Shown here piece after piece: positions 49,337 to 57,768 of a DNA stretch of 64,000 nt (position 1 is its first letter; the number at the start of each line of letters is the position of its first letter). The DNA is taken from the IMG/VR virus record IMGVR_UViG_3300037507_002489, positions 1 through 64,000 of that record. One strand, written 5' to 3'. The notes under the pieces were generated by a model. The model had not been told where the DNA came from. It worked only from the letters and a program-made list of their open reading frames with translations, and did no database searches. Source of the stretch: a virus. A program made the position numbers and the translations under genes.

Positions 49337-52299
49337 GCTTTGTATAGATTCTTGTTAAGGCCTTTTGTAGCCATTACATTTTCATAAGTGTTTGTAGTGG
49401 TCTGCGCCTGCAGTTTTATTAATTGTGCCATCTTAGTATTTAACTCCGCGAGCAGTGTAGAAGGTGATTCTTGAGATTTTTTATCTTGTTCTTGTTTTTC
49501 TTTAGCTGCCGCTTCTTCTTTAGCTTTGGCTTCTGCATCTGTTTTGGCTTTGGCATCTGCTTCTTGTTTTTTCTTTTCGGCATCTGCTTCAAGAGCTTTT
49601 TTGCCTGCGTCAGTTTGTGTGGTAGGTTGAGGTTTAGCTGATGCTGGGACCGCTGGTTTATCTGTAGGAGCTGTGGTAGGTTGAGGTTTAGCTGGTGCTG
49701 GGACTGCCGCTTTTTCCTTAGCTTCTGCATCGGCTTTTTCGTTGCCAGACTTTTCAAAATCTTTAATTATTTGTTGTTTTTCTGCTTCTTTTTGAGCCTT
49801 TTCTGCTTTAGTAAGTGCTTCTAATTTCTTTTCGGCTGCTTCAACTTTTTCAATAGCTGCTTTCTTTTCAGCTGTGGTTTTGGCTTCTGTTAGTTCTTTG
49901 TTAGCAGCATCTTTTTCTTTGCCAATTTCCTGTTTTTTAATTCCAATTTCTACAGCGCCGCCTTGCTTACCGCTGAACTGTTTCAACAGTTCTTCTGGTC
50001 CTGCACTGTAGTCTAATAATTTTTCTTGAGCCTTTACCGCAGCTTCTTTGGCTTCTGCTTCTTTTTTTGCTCCGGTTGTGAGTCTATCATGGGTAAGTTT
50101 CTTTTCTTTAAATTGAGCTTCGTCTTTTTTCAAACCGGTTATCTGTGCTTTAGTCAGTTCGTCATTGTTGGTTTTACGCAATGCTCTTTCTTCAGCTCGA
50201 TCTTTTTTACGCTGATCGGATTGTTCTTTACGTTCGGCATATTCTTTTTCACTGATACCTGCTAGGCCTTTAGTTAATTTTCCTATAGCAAATAAAATTT
50301 GATCCATTAAATCATCAAAGAATGATCCCACATCTTGAATAATATCCATAAATTTTGCCAAGCCATTAATCACGTCCTTGACAACCGTCCACATACCACC
50401 AAGTATAGCTACCACTGCTTTGATAATTGGAGTGAACATAAAATCGAACACTTTAATTAGCACTCCTACAGCCGTACCTAGCACTTGGAACGCTTCTCCT
50501 ACAAATGCACCTACTTTAATTAATATCTCACCGAACCCTCCTGTGCTTTCTGAAACTCCAAATATGTTGCTCATTAATTCTTTCAAAGGTTGAATGATCT
50601 GCATCACGCCATTATACAATCCGTCAAAGGCCAATATAGCTCCCCTAACTAAACCGCCTAGAACCGGAAACACAGCATTCATAATACCGTCAATGAATTC
50701 GACTGTACCGCCTAACCCCGAAGCACCAAATTTTTCACTGAGGTAATCTATCACAGGAGCCAACAATAGACTCATGCCTTCCCATATCTTCATGGCCACC
50801 GACACTACAAGGTTAAAAGCAGGTACCAAATATTTTTCTGCGAGATTAGCCACTGTGCCAAACGCACTGATTAGGTAGTCTAATATGCCACTGTTAGCCA
50901 ACAGCATCTTGAATTTGTTACCTACTTCTGCGATTGCAGCCTGGAACTGCTGCATCTTTTGATTCATCTTGTCTGTTTCAGCAGCTGCTTTTTTCTGTTC
51001 TTCTGTGGCTTCTAGTAGAGAATCTTTGTTTAGAGACTGAGTAGCAGCTAAAGAATTTGTCAATCCTGCTAGCTCAGAATTGGCTGCTGCTGCAGATTTG
51101 ATATTTTGAAGATTTTTTCCACCTTCAGACTTCATCATGTTGTTAAGAGCGTTGCGTTCTTCCAAGGTCACTGCCTCGCCACGCTGCATCTTTTGATTCA
51201 TTCTCTGCAGCATAGCTGCGCTTTGAGGCATCATTGCCATGAGCTTTTGATTTTCTTCTGTGGTTGCTGTGCCAGTGGCCATGATGTCTTTGGCAAAATT
51301 TTTCAGTCCAGTATCTTGCAATCCATCAGTTACCGACATGAAACTGTTTCTTACACCTTCACCTAACCCTTGCATAGATGCTTGAAACTGTGCATCTTTA
51401 GCCATCGCTTCTCTTGATTTTTCTATATCGGCTCTTGATTGTCCAGTGACTTTTGCTAATAGATCCATCTCTTTAAGATAACTTTTTGCACCTTGTGCCA
51501 ATTCTGCATTGGACTTCTTACCTTGCAGACCTTGAGCCTTCATCAATGCACCGTAACTAGCTAATCCTTGATTGATATCTTGTGTGCTGAATCCCAACGC
51601 ATATAATTCACTGCTGGTACTACGTAGTTGTTTTGACACTCGAGCAAAATTACTTGCACCACCTTCTGTAGTGGTTCCAAAAGCAGTCATAGCATTACTG
51701 TTCTTCTGAATCATAGATCCAAACTCTGCCATAGACATACCTGCTTGAGAAGCAGCTGTGGCAAAATTACTAATACTGCCTCCAAATGTAGCACCGGTCT
51801 GTGACACAGCTACAAACGATTTAGTTACGTCATCAGCTGCACCTGCTACTGCACTAAACAGCTTGCCGAATATCGGAATACTGCTGAACATTTGTGCTGC
51901 ACCAGTAGCACTTCCGTCCAATCTTGACAATGATTCTACTGCTCCTGTCACAGTATCACTAAATTTTACATAGGCGCCAGCTGTCTGTATAGCAGTATCT
52001 TTAAGTTTGCCTATGCCAACCACAGCCATACCGGCCATGAATCCTACACCTTTAAAAGATTTACTGACCGCAGCAGAAGCAAGTCCTAACGCACCGCCAC
52101 CTCCTGCTCCGCCGCCACCTGCTCCGCCGCCACCTGCTCTACTACCTGCTGCGCCACCACCTGCTGCGCCACCACCTGCTGCGCCACCACGGCCACCACC
52201 GCTACTCATTACAGCAAGTATGGCCTTGAGCGTGGCTTCGGAAGCTGCATTTTGAGCTTCAACTTGGCCAATTCCTGGGATGTCGATCATTACTGCCAT
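49333..52299 (-). CDS. Tail tape-measure-like protein
   Basis: 988 residues. N-terminus SIGQVEAQ-like start (IDIPGIGQVEAQNAASEATLKAI), then a Gly/Ala/Arg-rich linker (33-70), a long helical region with several hydrophobic stretches (120-290, about 440-680, e.g. 'AFDGLYNGVMQIIQPLKELM'), and a Lys/Glu/Ala-rich coiled region ending in low complexity. This is the size and pattern of tape-measure proteins. Contextual support: the adjacent divergent gene pair has a chaperone-like -1 frame arrangement. Not identical in order to T4, where gp29 lies elsewhere. Confidence 0.7.
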   Translation of the reverse strand: MAVMIDIPGIGQVEAQNAASEATLKAILAVMSSGGGRGGAAGGGAAGGGAAGSRAGGGGAGGGGAGGGGALGLASAAVSKSFKGVGFMAGMAVVGIGKLKDTAIQTAGAYVKFSDTVTGAVESLSRLDGSATGAAQMFSSIPIFGKLFSAVAGAADDVTKSFVAVSQTGATFGGSISNFATAASQAGMSMAEFGSMIQKNSNAMTAFGTTTEGGASNFARVSKQLRSTSSELYALGFSTQDINQGLASYGALMKAQGLQGKKSNAELAQGAKSYLKEMDLLAKVTGQSRADIEKSREAMAKDAQFQASMQGLGEGVRNSFMSVTDGLQDTGLKNFAKDIMATGTATTEENQKLMAMMPQSAAMLQRMNQKMQRGEAVTLEERNALNNMMKSEGGKNLQNIKSAAAANSELAGLTNSLAATQSLNKDSLLEATEEQKKAAAETDKMNQKMQQFQAAIAEVGNKFKMLLANSGILDYLISAFGTVANLAEKYLVPAFNLVVSVAMKIWEGMSLLLAPVIDYLSEKFGASGLGGTVEFIDGIMNAVFPVLGGLVRGAILAFDGLYNGVMQIIQPLKELMSNIFGVSESTGGFGEILIKVGAFVGEAFQVLGTAVGVLIKVFDFMFTPIIKAVVAILGGMWTVVKDVINGLAKFMDIIQDVGSFFDDLMDQILFAIGKLTKGLAGISEKEYAERKEQSDQRKKDRAEERALRKTNNDELTKAQITGLKKDEAQFKEKKLTHDRLTTGAKKEAEAKEAAVKAQEKLLDYSAGPEELLKQFSGKQGGAVEIGIKKQEIGKEKDAANKELTEAKTTAEKKAAIEKVEAAEKKLEALTKAEKAQKEAEKQQIIKDFEKSGNEKADAEAKEKAAVPAPAKPQPTTAPTDKPAVPASAKPQPTTQTDAGKKALEADAEKKKQEADAKAKTDAEAKAKEEAAAKEKQEQDKKSQESPSTLLAELNTKMAQLIKLQAQTTTNTYENVMATKGLNKNLYKA
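49621..49710. repeat. Direct repeat in tape-measure C-terminal linker
   Basis: Two near-identical copies of about 36 bp (49621-49656 and 49675-49710), 54 bp apart, encoding two PAKPQPTT-type linkers. Likely length variation in a flexible linker. Confidence 0.75.
52096..52196. repeat. Tandem repeats in tape-measure N-terminal Gly/Ala linker
   Basis: Several 15-bp units (ccaccacctgctgcg and variants) coding for Gly-Gly-Gly-Ala-Ala/Gly units on the minus strand. Slippage-prone low-complexity coding DNA, not a CRISPR array. Confidence 0.8.
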
Positions 52300-52327
52300 G
52301 GCTTATTTTTTCCTGGATAAATGCGCA

Positions 52328-52335
52328 TATAAATA
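52328..52335 (+). promoter_or_regulatory. Late promoter TATAAATA for the gp26-like gene
   Basis: Exact TATAAATA, 32 nt before the ATG, with Shine-Dalgarno CCGGAGA in the leader. It reads away from the divergent tape-measure gene. Confidence 0.72.
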
Positions 52336-52367
52336 CACTTGCGTATTATATATTTACCGGAGATAAA

Positions 52368-53231
52368 ATGGACCAAATTCCTAATTACAGTCAGCCAAAA
52401 AAGAACCCGCTGGCCAGCTTTTATAGACAGCCAAAGATCTATGTCAAACTACCAAGCAAGGGCGAGTTCTATCCACCTGGCAGTTTGGATGTCAGTGCCA
52501 ACGGAGAATATCCTGTTTATGCAATGACTGCCAAAGATGAACTACTGTTTAAAACTCCGGATGCCTTGTTAAGCGGACAAAGCACTGTGGAATTGATCAA
52601 GAGCTGTATTCCAGCGATAACCAATCCCTGGGCTATGCCAAACATAGATCTAGACTTTGCTCTGATAGCCATACGCATTGCTACCTACGGAGACAAGATG
52701 GAAGTGGGGTGTAACTGTCCTCATTGTGAAGCTGAAAACAGCTACGACATCGATCTCACTGCTTGGTTTGGTGTGTTCAACAATTTCCAATACGAAAAAG
52801 ACATACCAATAGATCAACTAACAGTGCATGTGCGTCCGTATACCTACAAAGAAGTCACAAAAACTGCAATCCAAACCATGGAGCAGCAGAGAATATTCCA
52901 GATCATCAATGATGACACCCTCACAGACGAAGTCAAACTAGAAAGATTTGGCGCTAGTTTTATCAAGCTCACAGAACTCACAGTGGATATCATTGCAGAC
53001 TGTATCACTGCCATAGATGCACCAGAAGGCACTGTTACTGATCAAGCTATGATCAAAGAGTTTATTGCAAACTGTGCCAAAGATGTATTTGAAAAAATAC
53101 AGAACCATGTGATACAGATGAAAGACAACATTCAGTTTGAAGCACAAAACGTTACCTGTGGAGAATGTAATAAGTCATTTAGCTTGCCTATTACAATGGA
53201 TCAGGCAAATTTTTTCGCCGTAAAATCTTAA
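52368..53231 (+). CDS. gp26: Baseplate hub assembly protein gp26-like
   Basis: 287 residues. N-terminal NPLASFYRQPKIYVKLPSKGEFYPPGSLD, then EYPVYAMTAKDELLFKTPDALLSG with LDFALIAIRIATYGDKMEV, is the pattern of the gp26/T4 base plate family. A metal site is likely: CNCPHC near residue 122 and CGEC near residue 264 (VTCGECNKS). T4 gp26 is 208 residues. It functions in hub assembly, probably as chaperone rather than structural part. A -1 frame ORF overlaps its end (see frameshift signal). Confidence 0.78.
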   Translation: MDQIPNYSQPKKNPLASFYRQPKIYVKLPSKGEFYPPGSLDVSANGEYPVYAMTAKDELLFKTPDALLSGQSTVELIKSCIPAITNPWAMPNIDLDFALIAIRIATYGDKMEVGCNCPHCEAENSYDIDLTAWFGVFNNFQYEKDIPIDQLTVHVRPYTYKEVTKTAIQTMEQQRIFQIINDDTLTDEVKLERFGASFIKLTELTVDIIADCITAIDAPEGTVTDQAMIKEFIANCAKDVFEKIQNHVIQMKDNIQFEAQNVTCGECNKSFSLPITMDQANFFAVKS

Positions 53232-53257
53232 CGTTATCCTTGCCGGAGATTTTACGG
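53207..53257 (+). promoter_or_regulatory. Candidate programmed -1 ribosomal frameshift signal
   Basis: In the gp26 reading frame the sequence is A AAT TTT TTC: heptamers A AAT TTT (53207-53213) and T TTT TTC (53210-53216) both fit X XXY YYZ. A perfect 10-bp inverted repeat follows, CCGTAAAATC (53218-53227) with GATTTTACGG (53248-53257), loop 20 nt, starting 1-4 nt after the slip site. The frame-0 stop is at 53229, inside the hairpin. A -1 shift enters a 75-codon open frame. Spacing is shorter than the usual 5-8 nt for the downstream heptamer. Confidence 0.72.
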
Positions 53258-53443
53258 GAATCTGATCGCTTAGATAAAGAAGGCAAGGATCTCAAAAAAG
53301 AATGCATGAAACTGTGTTGGTACATGCGTGGACTCAGTTTTGCTGAAGTTATGCACATGAGCTGGGACGAGCGAGAAATAATTGCAGAGATTGTTAAAGA
53401 AAATCTCGAAACTACAAGAAAAACAGGACTACCTTTCTTTTAG
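53240..53443 (+). CDS. -1 frame extension of gp26-like gene, or separate small baseplate-assembly gene
   Basis: As a free-standing gene it would start at TTG 53240 with no Shine-Dalgarno, and the first in-frame ATG falls well inside. The frame is open upstream through 53216, giving RRKILTLSLPEILRES after a slip and a total fusion of about 358 residues. The product is helical and charged (KDLKKECMKLCWYMRGLSF, SWDEREIIAEIVKENLE). It stands in the position of gp51-type hub assembly factors. Translation by frameshift is preferred, not proven. Confidence 0.6.
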   Translation: MPEILRESDRLDKEGKDLKKECMKLCWYMRGLSFAEVMHMSWDEREIIAEIVKENLETTRKTGLPFF

Positions 53444-53865
53444 AGCGTGTTTCTATAAGACTTTAGAGCAAACAAGTCTTGACTATCAAGAGGTCTGCCT
53501 CGCAGCACTTTGTCAACGGTAGCACCTAATTCTTTATCACTGATATCTCCACGGTAAGTTCTTAATTTTTGTAGACTTGCTGTGTCCAACGACTTGCCGG
53601 ACATGGCTTGATCAATCAGGGTCTTAAGTTCTGTAGTGTCAGCGGGAGCTGCATTGGATTTGGTTTTAGATTTTTCAGTGCCGGATGGTTCAAACCATCT
53701 AGACGGAGTTAATAGCTTGTCCATCTTGTCTGCACCTTTGTCATACTGTAGTTTAGCGTTGGTGCCATCAAGCCATTTACTAGGACTTAACACTTTGTCC
53801 ATCTTAGACTTGCCTTTTTCGTAGGCCACTGGTCCAACTTCAACCACAATGTCACGTATTTTCAT
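53440..53865 (-). CDS. Candidate virion-internal protein with paired repeats
   Basis: 141 residues. Two internal duplications are visible: YEKGKSKMDKVLSPSKW / YDKGADKMDKLLTPSRW (residues about 14-60), and KSLDTASLQKLRTYRGD / RPLDSQDLFALKSYRN near the C-terminus. The N-terminus MKIRDIVVEVGP resembles internal phage proteins cut by gp21 after [LIV]xE. It overlaps the upstream gene by 4 bp. Function not known. Confidence 0.6.
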   Translation of the reverse strand: MKIRDIVVEVGPVAYEKGKSKMDKVLSPSKWLDGTNAKLQYDKGADKMDKLLTPSRWFEPSGTEKSKTKSNAAPADTTELKTLIDQAMSGKSLDTASLQKLRTYRGDISDKELGATVDKVLRGRPLDSQDLFALKSYRNTL

Positions 53866-54833
53866 TTTCTAAATACGCTGATCGTGCCTTGTGATAATCC
53901 GGTTTCAAACATTTTTTGCTTGTGCATTTCCACTCGTTGAGCCAAAGCTTCTGACAGTGTATTTCCATGATTAATCTTGCTGGCATTTTGTTGAGATAAT
54001 TGATTAGCCATATTAGCCATCACTTTGTTGCCGGTGGAACTAGCAGCAGCTGCCGCTTGACGTTTTTCACGTTTACGTATAGCATTTGGTGTTTGACTTA
54101 CTTGACCCGCTACTCTGCCGCCTCTTTTCTTGGTTTGAGGTTGATTGGGATTATCTGCAGCCGCGGTGTTTGTGGCACTAACTGGTGCATTGGCCATGGT
54201 GTTAGCTGGTGCTGCTGCGGCTCCCGCATCTGCCGCTGCTGCCGTTGTTGGTTCAGCAGCTGGTGCTGCTGCGGCTCCCGCTGCTGGGGGAGTTGTCGCT
54301 GCCGGTGCTGCTCCTACAGCTGGTTTAGGATCAGGTGTTGCCATCGATTTCTGCAACAACTGTAAAATTCTCTGCTTGCCTTTCTTATCTAACTTGTCTA
54401 CGTTGGCTTTTACTTGTGCGTAGACTGTTTGTCCTGCTTTGGCAGTAGTCTGTTTGTCTACTGCTGCGGTTGTTTTAGCTAACGCAGCGCCAGCTGCTCC
54501 TGTTTGTGCCACAGCAGGTGCTGTACCTGTAGGACCTTGCGCATTGATATCTTTTGCTGAAGGAGTTCCGCCACTTGGTGCTGTTGGCGCTCCACCTGCA
54601 TCATACCCAGGCTGTCCTTTATTAGGATCAGGATCATCGCCTACAAATGCTTTGCCAGCTTGATATCCTTTCTTCATAGCACGACCAGCACCTGCTACCC
54701 CACCTGCTACAGCTCCTACAGTGTTAGCTACACCACGGGCAGCATTACCTACAACTGAACCGATCTTATTTAAAATAGGTCCTTCTTCAAGATGTTGGGT
54801 TTCTGATTCGGTTAATAGTTCATTAATTCTCAT
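53862..54833 (-). CDS. Ala/Thr-rich candidate virion-internal protein
   Basis: 323 residues. N-terminus MRINELLTESETQHLEEGP, a form common in internal head proteins of T4-like marine phages; LEE before GP fits a gp21 site. Then small amphipathic Gly/Ala helix (NKIGSVVGNAARGVANTVGAV), long Ala/Pro/Thr linkers (residues 70-245) with a 24-bp DNA direct repeat, and a basic KKRGGRVAGQ to KREKRQ region near 235-260. Perhaps packaged with DNA; no enzyme domain. Promoter AATAAATA upstream. Confidence 0.58.
   Translation of the reverse strand: MRINELLTESETQHLEEGPILNKIGSVVGNAARGVANTVGAVAGGVAGAGRAMKKGYQAGKAFVGDDPDPNKGQPGYDAGGAPTAPSGGTPSAKDINAQGPTGTAPAVAQTGAAGAALAKTTAAVDKQTTAKAGQTVYAQVKANVDKLDKKGKQRILQLLQKSMATPDPKPAVGAAPAATTPPAAGAAAAPAAEPTTAAAADAGAAAAPANTMANAPVSATNTAAADNPNQPQTKKRGGRVAGQVSQTPNAIRKREKRQAAAAASSTGNKVMANMANQLSQQNASKINHGNTLSEALAQRVEMHKQKMFETGLSQGTISVFRK
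54204..54281. repeat. 24-bp direct repeat in the Ala-rich gene
   Basis: Two exact copies of a 24-bp sequence (54204-54227 and 54258-54281), 54 bp apart, coding for part of an Ala/Gly/Pro linker. Probably slippage expansion. Confidence 0.8.
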
Positions 54834-54861
54834 ATCAAGGCATTCCTAAAAGGTATAACTT

Positions 54862-54869
54862 TATTTATT
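54862..54869 (-). promoter_or_regulatory. Late promoter octamer AATAAATA
   Basis: AATAAATA on the minus strand, 28 nt before the ATG of the Ala-rich gene and directly after the terminator hairpin on that strand. Confidence 0.55.
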
Positions 54870-54870
54870 A

Positions 54871-54891
54871 AAAACGAGCTTGCGCTCGTTT
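54871..54891 (-). terminator. Intrinsic terminator AAACGAGC/GCTCGTTT
   Basis: Perfect 8-bp stem (54872-54879 with 54884-54891), 4-nt loop, followed by a U-run on the minus strand. It would end transcripts arriving from the gp55-gp46 block. Confidence 0.8.
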
Positions 54892-55328
54892 GCGTTTTCG
54901 CTTGTCGCTCAACGCGATTGTCTTCTTTTTAATAATTATTGACATTGTAATTGCGAAGCAATTCAAGTATTATGCAGATTGTTCAGTCACACTTTGCCCA
55001 GGCCGGGCAAAGATAAGAGCATTATGCGAGTTGCACAGTACACTCTAGCGTTACAGCATTACAGAGGCGGTCATCCGGTACCTCGAGCTGCGTCTTTATA
55101 TGACGGCGGCTTACAAACATACGCTAACATGTTTGCAAACGTGGGGCTTATTTCCCCTCTTTTTGCCTTGTTTTTCTTTTCAAATAACCAAATCGCAGGT
55201 CTTGGTAGCGATCGTCATCCTTTCGGGTAGTGGTTAAGCACCTTTGCGGCAAGGTTTTCCATCCCTGTGTACACGTAGACCAGGTTTAGAGCGCACGAAA
55301 TTGAGCCTGCGCTAGCCAAAAAACCGCT
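54892..55328. other. Gene-poor, hairpin-rich stretch
   Basis: About 440 bp with no convincing large gene and visibly higher GC than the flanks. Inverted repeats seen: CTTTGCCC/GGGCAAAG (54992-54999 with 55005-55012), CAAACAT/ATGTTTG (55114-55120 with 55129-55135) next to the palindrome GTTTGCAAAC (55131-55140), GGGG/CCCC before a T-rich tract near 55143-55165, and ACCTT/AAGGT near 55240-55256. Possible structured RNA, origin-like or regulatory DNA. No tRNA could be folded. A 68-codon ORF overlaps it. Confidence 0.45.
55024..55230 (+). CDS. Doubtful 68-residue ORF in the structured stretch
   Basis: ATG 55024 opens MRVAQYTLALQHYRGG and ends with SDRHPFG. The weak AGAG upstream is the only translation signal and no late promoter is near. 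The hydrophobic centre (ISPLFALFFF) could be a short membrane segment. The ORF lies over several hairpins, so it may be just a by-product of a structured RNA. Confidence 0.2.
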   Translation: MRVAQYTLALQHYRGGHPVPRAASLYDGGLQTYANMFANVGLISPLFALFFFSNNQIAGLGSDRHPFG

Positions 55329-55763
55329 TTATTTTGCCTGAGATTGTTCTAGTAGACGCTGTCTAAGTATGTTTGATCCGCCAACTCTGACATTTATAAT
55401 ACCATTATAATAGTCATCAGTTTCTAAAACTCTGCGTTCAAACTGCTCTCTTGCTTCTAAATATGATAGTTCTGCCTTGGACTTGCAAAGGTAAAGTATT
55501 TCTCTTGTGAAATTTTCCGGACCTAATGTTTGGACGTCTGCGTTTAACCTATCAGATGAACCATAGTATTCGCGCCAATCGCTTTCTACTACACTTCTTC
55601 TTTTGAGTTTTTTGCCTTTGAGTGGGGGTTTGGTACGTTTGAATTGTGCTAATTTCTTGCCTATGTACTTCTGTCCGGTGGTTTTATTCGTGATTATATA
55701 AACAAAGCCAATATAGCCTTCTGGTATTTCGTCTATTATTTGATTTTGAAACGTCCATTGCAC
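55329..55763 (-). CDS. GIY-YIG-domain protein (SegE-like)
   Basis: 144 residues. GFVYIITNKTTGQKYIGKK near residues 19-37 is a GIY-YIG-type core, with RRSVVESDWREYYGSS carrying the catalytic-type Arg, and EARE near 105 in the Glu position. Similar proteins are widespread in T4-like phages, some annotated as homing-endonuclease-related. Activity is not shown. It follows the 72-residue gene by 11 bp in the gp47-gp46 transcript. Confidence 0.72.
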   Translation of the reverse strand: MQWTFQNQIIDEIPEGYIGFVYIITNKTTGQKYIGKKLAQFKRTKPPLKGKKLKRRSVVESDWREYYGSSDRLNADVQTLGPENFTREILYLCKSKAELSYLEAREQFERRVLETDDYYNGIINVRVGGSNILRQRLLEQSQAK

Positions 55764-55774
55764 TCTTTAATTAG

Positions 55775-55993
55775 TTAAAGCTTCTTGCCTCTCATGCCTT
55801 TTCTGGATTCTCGCTGTGCCTTTCGTTTATCTTGTATTTCTACTCTTATGATTGATGCCTGTGTGCGTATTTCTGATAGCCATGATCTTGCTTTGATACC
55901 TGCTTCGTTGGATTTTTTGTGATGAAATCGATCCTGCCATTTAAAGTATTCTTGAAAGGCATGGATCATACGATCGTGTGCGTCCGAACTCAT
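55775..55993 (-). CDS. Small basic helical protein, unknown
   Basis: 72 residues (SSDAHDRMIHAFQEYFKWQDRFH...), with a very basic C-terminus (KDKRKAQ-like to RKGMRGKKL). It overlaps gp46 by 4 bp (ATGA), indicating coupled translation. A nucleic-acid-binding role is possible; no family recognised. Confidence 0.62.
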   Translation of the reverse strand: MSSDAHDRMIHAFQEYFKWQDRFHHKKSNEAGIKARSWLSEIRTQASIIRVEIQDKRKAQRESRKGMRGKKL

Positions 55994-57768
55994 GCCATAA
56001 TCTCTATGTCATTGCTATAACTAGTGAATCCATTTTCTTTGATCACTTTCAGCACGTGATTAACACGACTGGTCAAATCATCTCTATGTGAAATCAAGAA
56101 CACATTCTTGTCACGCTCACGAGTCATGCGTTTCAACACAGCAATACTGGATTCAACACCACTAGCATCCATGCCCGAATCTACAAGTTCGTCGATAAAC
56201 AACAAATTAATACTGGTGTATAGGTTTTCCCACACATCACGGAACGCCCACGACAAAGATAAGATCAATCTGTTACGTTCTCCACGGCTTAGATTGTCAA
56301 AATCTAGATCTTGTCCTAGCTGTGTGATAACCACAGTTAAATCATTCTGAAACTCCACAGTGTGAGGCAATCCGATCTTGTCCAAATAATATGTCAAACG
56401 TTGATTCAAGAACGCAAGATTCTGATCTATTATTCGTTTGCGAACAAAACTATCTTTGTTGGTCAATAACTTGTGCAAGAACTCTTGATGATCTTTAACA
56501 CGCACTAGTTCGTTGAGTCCGTTCCAATCTATTTCCTGCACAGCTGTTTCTTTGAGTTCAACAATCTGATCGTCATAGGGATTTTCTTCTGCAGTCTTGA
56601 TAGTAATGTCACGCTCTAGGCTGTCTAGGGTATTTTTATGGTTCAATGCTGCTTCTAAACTATCGTAGGTCACTGAAGGACACGCACCTAGTTCGCCCAG
56701 CAGCGATATTGCTTCAGTGATCACACTGAGCTCTTCGAGATGTTCGTTGATAGCGCCACGGCTTTCTTCAATCTGTGCAGACTTAGCAGACATAATTTCA
56801 TTATGTTTGGCGTCGTGTAGCTCTTGGCCGCAGGTATGACATTTGTGTTCTGTTAGACTGACTAATTCTCGTTCTAGTTTGTCTAGAATACGCTGTTCTT
56901 TTTCCAAAGCTGAAGTTTGTTTAGCACTCAGTGATGCTAGACTCTCGTGTTCCTTTTTATTTGTATTCCAATCTGCTAATGCTCGCTGATTGACGATTTC
57001 TTGATCAATGTCAATGTCGCTGAGCCGATCAATGCTTTTGAGTAAATTAGTCAGAGCAGTTTCTTTTTGTTCTTCCCACATGCGTTGTTTGCGTATCAAC
57101 GACTCTATGCTTTGTTGTATTCTTTCGTTGCTGGCTTTGACAGTTTCTATTCTTGTGTTTTCTGTTGCAATGCTGTCTTTGCTGATTCTAATTGCATCTT
57201 TAAGTGCTTCTGCCTTTTCTGACAGTATGGTAATTCCCAACAACTGTTCAATAATAGCACGTTGATCTGCAGCTTTCATGCTCAAAAAAGGTTCTGTGTA
57301 GGTGTTTAATGCAATGAGATGTTTGAACATCTCATGTTTCATGCCAAACACTTCTTCAATGGCCTTTTGTGTTTCTCTGCTGTCGCCTTGACTTTCGTCA
57401 AGATCGCTGAGCTCTTGTTCTTGATCATTTATACTGAATCTCAGTAAATTAGGCTTGCGACCTCGCTCGATATGATACTTGACTCCATCTTTTTCAAAAG
57501 TCACTGTACACAGCATTCCTTTGCTGTTGATCTTGTTGATAAGATTATCACGTTTGATATTAGTCAGCGCCTGTCCGTAGATGGCATAACTTAATCCGTT
57601 GATAATAGTAGTCTTGCCTGTGCCATTTCTAGCACCGCTGTCGTCACCGCCTAGGTCCATATTTTCACCTAGCACCAAGGTAAGCTGACCTTTGTCAAAA
57701 TCAATGGCCTGGGTCTGATTACCCACGCTCATGAAGTTGCGCACTGTGAGATTGTTGATTTTAATCAT
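55990..57768 (-). CDS. gp46: Recombination nuclease subunit gp46 (SbcC/Rad50-like)
   Basis: ATPase partner of gp47; together they resect DNA ends for recombination-dependent replication. The 592-residue protein has a P-loop ARNGTGKTTIINGL near residue 45, Q-loop region, long coiled arms interrupted by a zinc-hook CHTCGQ near residue 315, and the ABC signature LSRGERNRLILSLSWAF near 490 followed by LLFIDELVDSG. T4 gp46 is 560 residues. It overlaps gp47 by 4 bp. Confidence 0.95.
   Translation of the reverse strand: MIKINNLTVRNFMSVGNQTQAIDFDKGQLTLVLGENMDLGGDDSGARNGTGKTTIINGLSYAIYGQALTNIKRDNLINKINSKGMLCTVTFEKDGVKYHIERGRKPNLLRFSINDQEQELSDLDESQGDSRETQKAIEEVFGMKHEMFKHLIALNTYTEPFLSMKAADQRAIIEQLLGITILSEKAEALKDAIRISKDSIATENTRIETVKASNERIQQSIESLIRKQRMWEEQKETALTNLLKSIDRLSDIDIDQEIVNQRALADWNTNKKEHESLASLSAKQTSALEKEQRILDKLERELVSLTEHKCHTCGQELHDAKHNEIMSAKSAQIEESRGAINEHLEELSVITEAISLLGELGACPSVTYDSLEAALNHKNTLDSLERDITIKTAEENPYDDQIVELKETAVQEIDWNGLNELVRVKDHQEFLHKLLTNKDSFVRKRIIDQNLAFLNQRLTYYLDKIGLPHTVEFQNDLTVVITQLGQDLDFDNLSRGERNRLILSLSWAFRDVWENLYTSINLLFIDELVDSGMDASGVESSIAVLKRMTRERDKNVFLISHRDDLTSRVNHVLKVIKENGFTSYSNDIEIMA

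Noticed and set aside
52096-52196. Regular short repeats that could suggest a CRISPR or satellite
   Set aside because: Units are 15 bp without spacers, in frame in the tape-measure gene, and code for Gly/Ala linkers.
54892-55328. Possible tRNA or tmRNA in the structured stretch
   Set aside because: No acceptor stem with CCA-compatible end and no T-arm TTCGANNC-type box could be placed on either strand.
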